A DNA stretch of 30,882 nt from CAZZBM01 sp964652255 (GTDB taxonomy: Bacteria; Bdellovibrionota; Bacteriovoracia; Bacteriovoracales; CAZZBM01), in NCBI GenBank assembly GCA_964652255.1, contig CAZZBM010000003.1:1-30882 (forward strand). Reading direction: 5' to 3'. Shown piece by piece: positions 8,316 through 15,488 of the stretch. The notes beneath the pieces are model-generated. The model worked only from the letters and a program-made list of their open reading frames with translations, did not search any database and was not told the DNA's origin. Both the position numbers and the translations under genes were made by a program. Position 1 is the stretch's first letter, and each line of letters begins with the position of its first letter.

Positions 8316-8726
8316 TTAATTTAGATTTAGAGCTAATTCATGAAGATTTTCAGGTATTTCAACGATATCATTGTTAGGTATCTCCAAAACTTCAAGATTT
8401 GGAAAATATTCAAAAAATGTAAGTGGTATAATCCTAATAAGTTAAGTATTATTAGAAAATAGCTTTCTTTGATCATCGCTCATCAAAATACCTCTACCAA
8501 AATTACTATCTATAATTTCAATATTTTCAAGATTGGACTTAGCAAAGATATCTCTTGGAAAGTGATCTATGACGGTTCTATAACCAGAGTAAATAAAATA
8601 TTTTTTTACCGCAGTAACTTCTCTTGATTTTTCACTCCCAGAAACACAAACCAGTAAACAATCAAACATTAATAATGAATATTCCATTATTAATACAAAT
8701 GCACGATAATAAACATTATATTGCAT
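8316..8726 (-). pseudogene. leucine-rich-repeat protein gene interrupted by one in-frame TAA
   Basis: The frame from the ATG at 8726 gives 94 residues ending DDQRKLFSNNT, with LRR-like text (NLENIEIIDSNF). The stop at 8444-8442 is followed in the same frame by LIRIIPLTFFEYFPNLEVLE and then IPNNDIVEIPENLHELAL, an unmistakable LRR pattern, up to a TAA at 8318-8316. Restoring one codon would join both parts into a protein of about 136 residues without a frameshift. CAA to TAA would suffice. The N-terminus carries a hydrophobic stretch (LLMFDCLLVCVSG) but no convincing signal peptide. It may be a dead copy, or two short proteins. Confidence 0.6.
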
Positions 8727-8821
8727 GAAATAACATCTTTCTTTTAAGTAAGTAATTTTACTTCTTAAGGAATTTTTTTACCATTTTTTAAAGAATTCAA
8801 TATCAAAAATGATTTTCAGCC

Positions 8822-8859
8822 TTAATGTAATTTTTAAAATATTTTAAAAATTACATTAA
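8822..8859. terminator. perfect 38-bp palindrome
   Basis: The two 19-base arms (left arm TTAATGTAATTTTTAAAAT) are exact reverse complements with no loop. The element begins five bases beyond the stop of the small minus-strand ORF at 8864, the position expected of a transcription terminator. A T-rich stretch is part of the second arm. Alternative roles are an operator or cruciform site upstream of the LRR gene at 8726. Confidence 0.45.
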
Positions 8860-8863
8860 AATA

Positions 8864-8998
8864 TTATTTATAAAAAAATTCAGTAGACCTTGCTTTCAAT
8901 AGCGACTCTTGTTTTTTAATCTTTCTGAATTGATCATTACAGGCAGTAAAGCATGATTCCATAAAATCGGTTCTATAGACATGAAGACTTAAAATCAA
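8864..8998 (-). CDS. possible 44-residue small protein or fragment
   Basis: A minus-strand frame from a TTG (8998) encodes MILSLHVYRTDFMESCFTAC and continues with NDQFRKIKKQESLLKARSTE to a TAA. The frame is also open for about 11 codons upstream, back to a TAG, with no better start. Its residue mix (two Cys, Met, Arg, Gln, Glu) is unlike the Phe/Ile/Lys/Asn noise of intergenic frames here. A perfect palindrome follows the stop. No ribosome-binding site is evident and no family is recognised; it could be the tail of a decayed gene. It occupies most of the otherwise empty 8727-9103 gap. Confidence 0.3.
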   Translation of the reverse strand: MILSLHVYRTDFMESCFTACNDQFRKIKKQESLLKARSTEFFYK

Positions 8999-9103
8999 AA
9001 ATTTGCAAATATTGTTGATAAAAAAAATAAACTATTTAAAATCTTTTCTCATTGGTTGCTTCTTTAAAGAAGATAGGATACTTTTTAAACTCAAAAATAT
9101 TAA

Positions 9104-9610
9104 ATGGATTACAAAGATTTAACCCTTCCCATAGACTCTTTTAAGTTTCATGTTGAAAATGAAGTTTTAAACTCCTGTTCTTTTCATTTTTCTCATTCTC
9201 TAGAAGAAGAGATAGTTTTAAATTCCTTAATTGAACTCTGCTTAAATCAAACTCTTTCTTTTATAGAGCAGATTTCTTTAAGAGAGTTTAAAGCTTATTT
9301 AAGAAAAAATCCTCAAGACCAACTTCCTCAAGATGAATTGATCATAAATGTCCTAATTTGTTTTAAAAAAAATCTTTCTTCTAGGACTTTTAAAAGAGAT
9401 CTCACTAAAAATACTCTTATTGAGAATATAAAATATCTTCAAGCCCTCTTTCAGGACTATAAGAACCTTTATCAAGAAGAAATTCATTTTATTGATTTAA
9501 GAGGATATAGAATCTTTCTAAAAGAAACTCATCTTAATAAAGAAAAACTCTCTACTTATCTAAGAGATCTTCTACTAGAATTTGAAATCTCTTACTTAAA
9601 AAAAGATTAA
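9104..9610 (+). CDS. conserved-looking cytoplasmic protein of unknown function
   Basis: The 168-residue protein lacks a signal peptide or membrane segment. It is strongly helical, with acidic and Lys-rich surfaces, and contains two Cys in the first half (CSFHFSH near residue 25 and LIELCLNQTL near 47). The stretch IELCLNQTLSFIEQISLREF faintly recalls scaffold-type NifU/IscU helices, but the metal-ligand pattern is not present, so I do not assign it. It lies 55 bases upstream of a cytochrome c gene on the same strand and may be co-transcribed with it. Codon use looks like that of its conventional neighbours. Confidence 0.7.
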   Translation: MDYKDLTLPIDSFKFHVENEVLNSCSFHFSHSLEEEIVLNSLIELCLNQTLSFIEQISLREFKAYLRKNPQDQLPQDELIINVLICFKKNLSSRTFKRDLTKNTLIENIKYLQALFQDYKNLYQEEIHFIDLRGYRIFLKETHLNKEKLSTYLRDLLLEFEISYLKKD

Positions 9611-9665
9611 CAAGAGCTTCTTCTCTTGCTTTGTCTAAATCATAAAAATATTTTAAAATAAAAAA

Positions 9666-9974
9666 GTGTTATTCTTATCCTTTTTTATTATTGCCCAGAC
9701 AGTTTCTTATGATCTAGAAAATGGTAAAAAAAAGTATGCTAGCTGTGTGTCTTGTCATAAAAGTGATGCAACAGGCAATCCTTCTCAAAAATCACCTAGA
9801 CTAGTTCCTCAGTACTCTTGGTATATCATTAAGCAAATAAAAGATATTAAAGAAGGCAAGAGAACAGGAGGTGAAGTCCATAAAATGATGCCTTTTGTCA
9901 AAAATCTTACAGATAAAGACATCGAGGATATTGCTCATTATCTAGAAAGTATAAATTTTTCTGCTAAAAAATAG
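9666..9974 (+). CDS. small mono-haem class I cytochrome c
   Basis: The 102-residue protein carries one haem-binding motif, CVSCH (27-31), and a distal Met (74 or 75, in HKMMPF), with the usual C-terminal helix LTDKDIEDIAHYLES. This is the layout of periplasmic c553/c4-like electron carriers. A short hydrophobic leader (FLSFFIIA, then Gln11) should direct export. The frame is closed by a TAA at 9654, so GTG at 9666 is the only normal start; no Shine-Dalgarno element is seen. Haem attachment would need the System II ResB/CcsA pair encoded further right. Its TAG stop abuts the TAG of the convergent gene, forming TAGCTA at the junction. Confidence 0.85.
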   Translation: MLFLSFFIIAQTVSYDLENGKKKYASCVSCHKSDATGNPSQKSPRLVPQYSWYIIKQIKDIKEGKRTGGEVHKMMPFVKNLTDKDIEDIAHYLESINFSAKK

Positions 9975-10679
9975 CTAAAACCTTATAAAAAGCAATCTAT
10001 AGCAATCAGGTAAATAAACTGCTGCCCCAGTAGGAATATAAGTGTAATCGTTATCTGAACCATAAACGCTACTCAAAGCTTTGGTAGGAAATCTTTTAAA
10101 ATCTTCTGTCCAATCCCTTACGTCATAATAATCATCATAAGAATCATCTATCTTCGTGAAGATGTAGTTAAAAGGATCTCTATCCTCATAGGTATTTACC
10201 TTTTGTTGAGTTTTAAATTTTTTCATATCTTCAATGGTTTCAAAGTAGAGAACAAAACCTTCTTTTAAATACTGGTAATCAAAAAAAGGGATTTTTATTG
10301 AAATTTTTTCCTTAGTTTTAATAGCTTTAAAATTTAAACTAATAAAATAAAAAGTATAAATCATATGGTCACGATAAGGTTTTTTTTCTTCTATTTCAAA
10401 AGTAAGGGATTCAAATTGAACTTCTTGATCTCTGATTTTAAGTCCTTTATAAATCTTATATAGCAAATCTTCATCTCTGGGAGATAAAATAACTTTTCTA
10501 AAAAACTCTGTACCTTTTGGAATCACAATAGAATACTTTAAAAATTTTTTCTCAGAAGTATCTTCTATTTTTCTTTCTTCATAAACAATGATTTCATGGG
10601 CTTGCATTTTACTAATATTTTTTGGATCAAAGCCCAAAGAATGAAGTAAAAAAAGAAAGAAGAGAGTAAGATCTTTCAT
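9975..10679 (-). CDS. secreted protein of unknown function, last of a three-gene run
   Basis: I start at the second Met (10679), giving MKDLTLFFLFLLHSLGF, a good signal-like segment; an ATG at 10700 would add seven residues. The upstream gene's TAA lies one base before this ATG, so translation is probably coupled. The mature part has long strands rich in aromatic residues and Lys (YTFYFISLNFKAI, IKIPFFDYQYL), an acidic stretch (DDSYDDYYDVRD), and the C-terminus PDCYRLLFIRF. The upstream protein also ends with Cys followed by aromatics. No family is recognised. Confidence 0.6.
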   Translation of the reverse strand: MKDLTLFFLFLLHSLGFDPKNISKMQAHEIIVYEERKIEDTSEKKFLKYSIVIPKGTEFFRKVILSPRDEDLLYKIYKGLKIRDQEVQFESLTFEIEEKKPYRDHMIYTFYFISLNFKAIKTKEKISIKIPFFDYQYLKEGFVLYFETIEDMKKFKTQQKVNTYEDRDPFNYIFTKIDDSYDDYYDVRDWTEDFKRFPTKALSSVYGSDNDYTYIPTGAAVYLPDCYRLLFIRF

Positions 10680-10680
10680 T

Positions 10681-11343
10681 TTAATAAAAATAAAAACCAT
10701 GACAATAAGAACATCTATTAATGTTTTGTTCTGGCTTTAATTGAATAGCCATAGCATAGAGACCAATGGGAGGCAAATTTATTTTACCTTTAAAAAAGGT
10801 GGGCAAATATTCTACCTTGTAGGGAAATAGCCCTGTTTTGCCATAAGTGACCCTTAGACTGTAGTTAAAATTAGAATCAAGCTCAGGATTATGTTCAAGA
10901 ATAAGCTCTTGCAAGTTATTTTTTTCTTCTAAGGTTAATAAGTAAAAAAACGTGGTTTCAGAAAAAATATTTTCAATAGATCCATAAATAGGAACTTTAT
11001 AGGTAATATCTTGCCAGGTAGATTTATCAAAAAAAATATAATAAAAAAAATACTGACCAGTTCTTTCACGAATAATTCTTATCTCTCTTAAATAAAAATC
11101 ATTTAAAACTTCCTTAAAATCCCTATTAATTCTTTCAATTTGCTCTTCTGAAAGAATATTTTTATTAAAATATTTAAGGTGATTTAAAGAGAAAGAGTTA
11201 AGTGAGTGATTTTCATGAAAATTATTTTTAATAAAGACACTATGAACTTCATTCTGATGTTTTTTTAAAAAAGCATATTTCTCAATGTCATTAGATGAAT
11301 AAGTGGTTATTAAAAACCAAAGGAATAAGGGTAAATTTTTTAT
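10681..11343 (-). CDS. secreted protein with no standard start codon (ATA start or start lost)
   Basis: The frame is open from 11352 to a TAA at 10683-10681. The only ATG/GTG/TTG in it is a TTG at 10914, which would discard two thirds of the coding-like sequence. Upstream of that TTG the protein reads smoothly: an N-terminal signal-like segment (KNLPLFLWFLITTYSSND), then helices (EEQIERINRDFKEVLNDF) and aromatic strands (QYFFYYIFFD). The best initiator is ATA at 11343, just before KNLPLF, giving 220 residues. Either a rare ATA start is used, or an ATG has mutated to ATA and the gene is dying. The C-terminus is INRCSYCHGFYFY; this CSYCH could in principle bind haem but sits at the extreme end, with no cytochrome fold around it. 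Confidence 0.5.
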   Translation of the reverse strand: MKNLPLFLWFLITTYSSNDIEKYAFLKKHQNEVHSVFIKNNFHENHSLNSFSLNHLKYFNKNILSEEQIERINRDFKEVLNDFYLREIRIIRERTGQYFFYYIFFDKSTWQDITYKVPIYGSIENIFSETTFFYLLTLEEKNNLQELILEHNPELDSNFNYSLRVTYGKTGLFPYKVEYLPTFFKGKINLPPIGLYAMAIQLKPEQNINRCSYCHGFYFY

Positions 11344-11380
11344 AAGAAATCTTTATTACAAAAAATCTCTTTTTGTCTAA

Positions 11381-12208
11381 TTAAAAAATACAAAAAACAG
11401 AAGTTCCACTAGTAACACCACTCATAGGATCAGTAGAAAGAGGTTCAGGACTCTTACTCATATCTCCCATTAATAGTAGTCCTGAGTCAAAAGGCAGAGT
11501 AATTTCTCTACCTTCAAAAGTCTTTATCAAAAGATAAGCATTAGGAAGTCCTTGATGACCTGAAAAATCAAAATTTTTTGGATTTAAATTTAAAATTTCA
11601 TTTAAAATATTAGAAGAAGTATAATACTCTAAGGGTTTTTTATTGCTTGTTGCAAATAAAGATTGCGAAGTTGAAAAACCTAATTTTGTCTTAATTGTAT
11701 GAATTTTATCCTGAGAGATAAAAAAAATTTTTATTTTTTGAACTCTATCAGAATCTATATCAATATTAGACTTAGCAGTATTATCCTCACTTAGAACCAT
11801 CTTAAAAATAAGGCTATACATTCTATCATCTTGCGTAGGCAGGGTTAATGCTACTAGAATTTTTGAAGCAGAAGAAAATTTTGGTTCCATCTCCATTGAA
11901 AGAACGTGAATCACACGATTTTGATTAATCATTGGACTCACTCTAACATTTACAACATTATACTGTGTCCCTTCAAAAAAAAATCCTTCTGGAAACAAGG
12001 CTTCTTCTAAAGAAGCTAATTGTTGTAAAGACAAATTCCACCAATTATTTTGTCTTATATTTTTAGCTTCAATTTCTATATAAGGAAATTTCTCTTGTAC
12101 CTTTTCGCTGACAATTGATTCAGCTCTCTCCTTAGAGACTAAAGAGCTAGGAGGATTAACCGGTAAAAAACTTTGTAAAAAAAGTCCTAAATAGGCTAAA
12201 ATTTTCAT
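11381..12208 (-). CDS. secreted protein of unknown function, first of a three-gene run
   Basis: The ATG at 12208 gives a signal peptide (MKILAYLGLFLQSFLP) followed by a Pro/Ser turn; a TTG at 12235 would add nine residues and has no ribosome-binding site. The mature part is a mix of strands and helices (VVNVRVSPMI, VIHVLSMEMEP, MYSLIFKMVLSED) ending in a Ser/Thr/Gly-rich tail and FCIF. No family is recognised. The next gene's likely start is 37 bases downstream. The divergent gene at 12288 is close (about 80 bases), so both promoters share 12209-12287. Confidence 0.65.
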   Translation of the reverse strand: MKILAYLGLFLQSFLPVNPPSSLVSKERAESIVSEKVQEKFPYIEIEAKNIRQNNWWNLSLQQLASLEEALFPEGFFFEGTQYNVVNVRVSPMINQNRVIHVLSMEMEPKFSSASKILVALTLPTQDDRMYSLIFKMVLSEDNTAKSNIDIDSDRVQKIKIFFISQDKIHTIKTKLGFSTSQSLFATSNKKPLEYYTSSNILNEILNLNPKNFDFSGHQGLPNAYLLIKTFEGREITLPFDSGLLLMGDMSKSPEPLSTDPMSGVTSGTSVFCIF

Positions 12209-12287
12209 AGAAAAGGCACTATAAATAAAAAACAAGAAAAAAGAAAGATCTAATGCAATTTTTACATAATTTTATTACAATAAGGTT

Positions 12288-12998
12288 ATGATTTTTTATT
12301 TATTAGCCCAAAACTGTCTTTATCAAGAACAAATCCTTGATTGTCTTAAAAAGACAACTCTAGATGATTTTAAATCTTTTTACAGAGAAGCTATCCCACT
12401 GCATCTTAAAAAAACAAGAGATAAGAATTTGGCTCAAAAAATCCTCTCGGATTTAAAGTTTCTATATCTAAAAGATTATCCTTTTATCTTTTCTATTATT
12501 GAAGAATTTCAAGAAATCTCATGGTTTGAACCCTATCTTTTTGACGAAGAAGCCACTTCTTTTTATCAAAGCTCCATGAAAATTCTTCTTTGGAAGAGTA
12601 TTTTTAAACCTATGGAACTTTCTAATCAATGGATTCTTAAAGCTAAAAAAGACCTTTTAAACCTTTATATTGAATACCCTAACCTAGCAGATCACTCTTT
12701 TCATGAAAAATTCTATAATCTTTTAAATGAAGAAGAAAAAAAATTATTCTTAATGATTTTTTACTTTCAAAATCATCTCAACAAAGACCTTATTAATAAA
12801 TTCTTCATTTTGGCTAAAAAAGAAAAGCTATCAGAGCTTTTTTATAAATTTACAAAAAATGATTTTGTACCTGGGGTTATCTTTAATAAAGAGAATCCTA
12901 GGAGTAGAGTTTTAAAAAGATATTCTTTTCAACCAGAAATCTACTTAAACTACTGTTCACAATCACCTTTAAAAAATTGTCCTGGATATTCTTCTTAA
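12288..12998 (+). CDS. helical secreted protein with terminal cysteine pairs
   Basis: The 236-residue protein starts MIFYLLAQNCLY, a very short hydrophobic leader with Gln after Ala7, suggesting export. The rest is almost entirely helical with many Lys, Glu, Phe and Leu residues. Cys occur only near the ends: 10 and 19 at the N-terminus, and 223 and 231 in NYCSQSPLKNCPG at the C-terminus. This layout suits disulfides joining the two termini in the periplasm, which is inference. No family is recognised. It is transcribed away from the secreted run at 11381 and converges on the large lipoprotein gene at 13033, with a hairpin between. Confidence 0.65.
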   Translation: MIFYLLAQNCLYQEQILDCLKKTTLDDFKSFYREAIPLHLKKTRDKNLAQKILSDLKFLYLKDYPFIFSIIEEFQEISWFEPYLFDEEATSFYQSSMKILLWKSIFKPMELSNQWILKAKKDLLNLYIEYPNLADHSFHEKFYNLLNEEEKKLFLMIFYFQNHLNKDLINKFFILAKKEKLSELFYKFTKNDFVPGVIFNKENPRSRVLKRYSFQPEIYLNYCSQSPLKNCPGYSS

Positions 12999-13000
12999 AA

Positions 13001-13028
13001 TTTATTCTTTTTAATAAAAACGAATAAA
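13001..13028. terminator. hairpin between convergent genes
   Basis: TTTATTCTTTTT pairs with the following AAAAACGAATAAA, leaving a 3-base loop and one bulged C. On the minus strand the hairpin is followed by TTTT. It lies between the stops of two convergent genes (12998 and 13033), where a bidirectional terminator is expected. The stem is almost all A-T, so strength is uncertain. Confidence 0.35.
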
Positions 13029-13032
13029 AATA

Positions 13033-15393
13033 TTAATAAGAAGGAAAACCTCCTAAATAGTTAAAAGCATCAATATTAAGATAATTTTGTCTTAAATCTC
13101 CATTTTCATAAGAAAATTTGACACTTCCAGGATTTAAAGACCCCTGAGTATTATCTATCGTAATAGTAAGTGTTAATGGTTTAATTGTCAGCCCTTCAAA
13201 CATACCATTATTTGTTCCCAAAGTAGATTTTTCAGAAAGAATAAATAAAGAATTCATAGTAGCTTCATTTAATGTTAAAGTGCACACATGTTGCCCTGGT
13301 GTTTCAGTAAAAATATAAAACTTAAATAGATAGTAACCAGACTCTGAATCACTTGGATTATCATAATTATAAGCTGACTCTTCTACAATAGGAAGCGAAT
13401 AAAGAACAGTCTTCATATTAGTGTTAGTACAAGAAAAATTATCTTTCATAATAGCAGTTCGAAAATTTACATCAAGAGCATCATTGGTGAACCTTAAGCC
13501 TAAAGGAGAGATAATATTTACATAGAGATGATTTTCTTCAGGTGAAGAAGACATTCCTTTTCCTATATCTACATATAAAGGGAAAGCATAATCAAAACTA
13601 ACTCCTATTTGATTACTTACTGGAAATTTCTCAAAAAAATTTGCATTATTATGTCGAAAAGAATCTCTTTCATGAAAAGCTTCAATAGAAGTTATGAGTA
13701 AAGGTGTTTCTTTGAGATAGGAAGTAAAAGGAACTTCAGAACCAAAAGTATAATAACCTTTTACATAGCTTGGAATATCTGTATAAGTGGGCATTTCCCA
13801 AAGAGAAAGATTTTGGGCATAATCACTAGATGTATTTTGAGCTGGATAACTAGGTTCAGAACCTGTAAAATTCACAGGATAAAAAGCTCTACTTATTTCA
13901 TAATTAGTAAGATTATCAATGACTCTTGGAAAAGTATTTTTTAAATAATCAACAGGAACTTCATTAGGTATTCTTTTCCAAGGAAGAAGTTTCTCACTTA
14001 AACTTAATCTGTTAGGATCATAGGATGAATACAGGGATTGATTCCCGCTTAAAGATAATGTCATTGTTCTTTCTTCTGGGAAAAAGTCTATAGCATAAAG
14101 AGCTAATCCATTTCTTGAAAGATAATTTGGAAAATTAATCACTTGACCTGAAAACTGAGTGAAGTAAACATAAGGATCTGCAGCATAATTTATCATATCG
14201 CCAAAAAAACTCATGTTAAAGTTTATTTTTGTTTGGTCATTAGTAAAAAAAGAAGAAGTATAGAATCCTTTTAAGGGATAGACACTTTCTAGTGCATAGG
14301 GCGCTAAACTAATAGGACAATATTTGTTAACAGCTTGAAATCCCTCTATCCTCGTAGGTCCAATATCTTCATATTCATCTTTATTTATAATAAAAGAATA
14401 AGCAAGATATCCACCATTGATACTAGGACCAAGTGGGGTGATACTGTCTTCTTCTAAACTACAACCTTCTCCTAAAACATTAATTATATTTTTTAAATTT
14501 GAAGAATTTCTCCACTTACTATAGTAAGGAGTATAGAGAGTAATTTTTTTACTAGTTGAATTTACATCTTTATCTTCTATTTTAATACCCATTGTCATTA
14601 AAGCTGGAATTTTTAAATCTAGATGATGAGAAGATTTTGATAATTTTCCTTGAGCATTTTGAAAGGCACCTCTTTTAATAAAAACTTCTAATTCAATAGT
14701 GGGGCTATTTGGAAACTGATTAAGATTATAGTCAAATTCTTGAATTTTTTTAGGAATTTGATCTAAAACATTAATTTTAAAAGAATCTACCAAAACTTCT
14801 GCCTCATTAATACTTGACCTAATCTCGTAATCATCTTTCCAAGGAAAAACAAAAAATTGATAAGTTCTATTGTTAATTTTTTTAATATCTTTAATTTTAC
14901 ATTTCCAACAAGAAAATTTATTCTCATCAATAAGATCTACATCTTCATTGAATTGAATTTCATAAGCAGCAAAAGGCAAAAGACTATCTTCATCAGAAAT
15001 ATAGTTAACATAAGTAGAATTTTGATTAAAAGAATGATCTTCATTCAGAATATCTAAACTTACACTATCTGGAAAATAGTAATTAGCCCCTGGTGTAAAA
15101 CCATAATAAAAATAAGGCTGCAAGTAATTAACAATATAAAAACTGTTCAAGTTTAATAAATTTCTTGTGAGAAAGAAAAATATACTATCAGCTTTACTAC
15201 TATCTGCTGATTTTAATAAATCAAAAACAGGACTTCTTAAATCTGAGACTTCATTGATCTGAAAATCAATATCATCTTGTTCTAATAAATCAGAACCTCC
15301 TCCTCCTTGATTTGATGAGGCAACATTTGCCTGCTCAGAAGATCTTTCCATAGAACAAGATGTCATAAGTAACAATAAAAATTTTAGCAACAT
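13033..15393 (-). CDS. large surface lipoprotein with Ig-like domain(s)
   Basis: The second Met (15393) gives MLLKFLLLLMTSC, a lipoprotein signal with lipidation at Cys13; the ORF's first ATG (15438) falls inside a hairpin and is unlikely to be used. A Ser/Gln/Gly-rich linker containing GGGG follows. Residues about 140-200 look like a bacterial Ig-like (Big-type) domain: YEIQFNEDVDL, then FSCWKC (Cys 162 and 165), then TYQFFVFPW. The remaining 580 residues are beta-rich and full of Tyr, Asn, Ser and Pro, as in large surface proteins. The same CxxC Ig-like signature occurs in the protein at 20452. It follows the genes at 16648 and 15489 on the same strand. Adhesion or surface display is inference only. 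Confidence 0.75.
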   Translation of the reverse strand: MLLKFLLLLMTSCSMERSSEQANVASSNQGGGGSDLLEQDDIDFQINEVSDLRSPVFDLLKSADSSKADSIFFFLTRNLLNLNSFYIVNYLQPYFYYGFTPGANYYFPDSVSLDILNEDHSFNQNSTYVNYISDEDSLLPFAAYEIQFNEDVDLIDENKFSCWKCKIKDIKKINNRTYQFFVFPWKDDYEIRSSINEAEVLVDSFKINVLDQIPKKIQEFDYNLNQFPNSPTIELEVFIKRGAFQNAQGKLSKSSHHLDLKIPALMTMGIKIEDKDVNSTSKKITLYTPYYSKWRNSSNLKNIINVLGEGCSLEEDSITPLGPSINGGYLAYSFIINKDEYEDIGPTRIEGFQAVNKYCPISLAPYALESVYPLKGFYTSSFFTNDQTKINFNMSFFGDMINYAADPYVYFTQFSGQVINFPNYLSRNGLALYAIDFFPEERTMTLSLSGNQSLYSSYDPNRLSLSEKLLPWKRIPNEVPVDYLKNTFPRVIDNLTNYEISRAFYPVNFTGSEPSYPAQNTSSDYAQNLSLWEMPTYTDIPSYVKGYYTFGSEVPFTSYLKETPLLITSIEAFHERDSFRHNNANFFEKFPVSNQIGVSFDYAFPLYVDIGKGMSSSPEENHLYVNIISPLGLRFTNDALDVNFRTAIMKDNFSCTNTNMKTVLYSLPIVEESAYNYDNPSDSESGYYLFKFYIFTETPGQHVCTLTLNEATMNSLFILSEKSTLGTNNGMFEGLTIKPLTLTITIDNTQGSLNPGSVKFSYENGDLRQNYLNIDAFNYLGGFPSY

Positions 15394-15428
15394 ATAAATT
15401 TTTATCGTTAAATTAGAAAGAAAACTTA

Positions 15429-15472
15429 AAAACAACATAAAAAATATTTTAAAGTATTTTTTATGTTGTTTT
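15429..15472 (-). terminator. 44-bp near-perfect palindrome (22-bp stem)
   Basis: The two halves pair along 22 positions with a single G-T exception and no enforced loop; the outer arm is AAAACAACATAAAAAAT. On the minus strand it starts 17 bases after the stop of the gene at 15489 and is followed by a T run, as in an intrinsic terminator. It lies about 35 bases before the likely start of the lipoprotein gene, so it could attenuate that gene. Confidence 0.6.
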
Positions 15473-15488
15473 ATTAAAAAAATTAAAT

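Noticed and set aside
9104..9610. NifU/IscU-like scaffold protein
   Set aside because: Only one helix looks similar; the conserved Cys/Asp ligands are not in place.
10681..10720. Haem-binding CSYCH at the C-terminus of the protein at 10681
   Set aside because: It lies about ten residues from the end with no cytochrome-like helices or axial ligand; likely coincidental.
14857..15057. Plus-strand ORF opposite the large lipoprotein
   Set aside because: Composed of Ile/Phe/Asn noise antisense to a gene with a clear lipobox.
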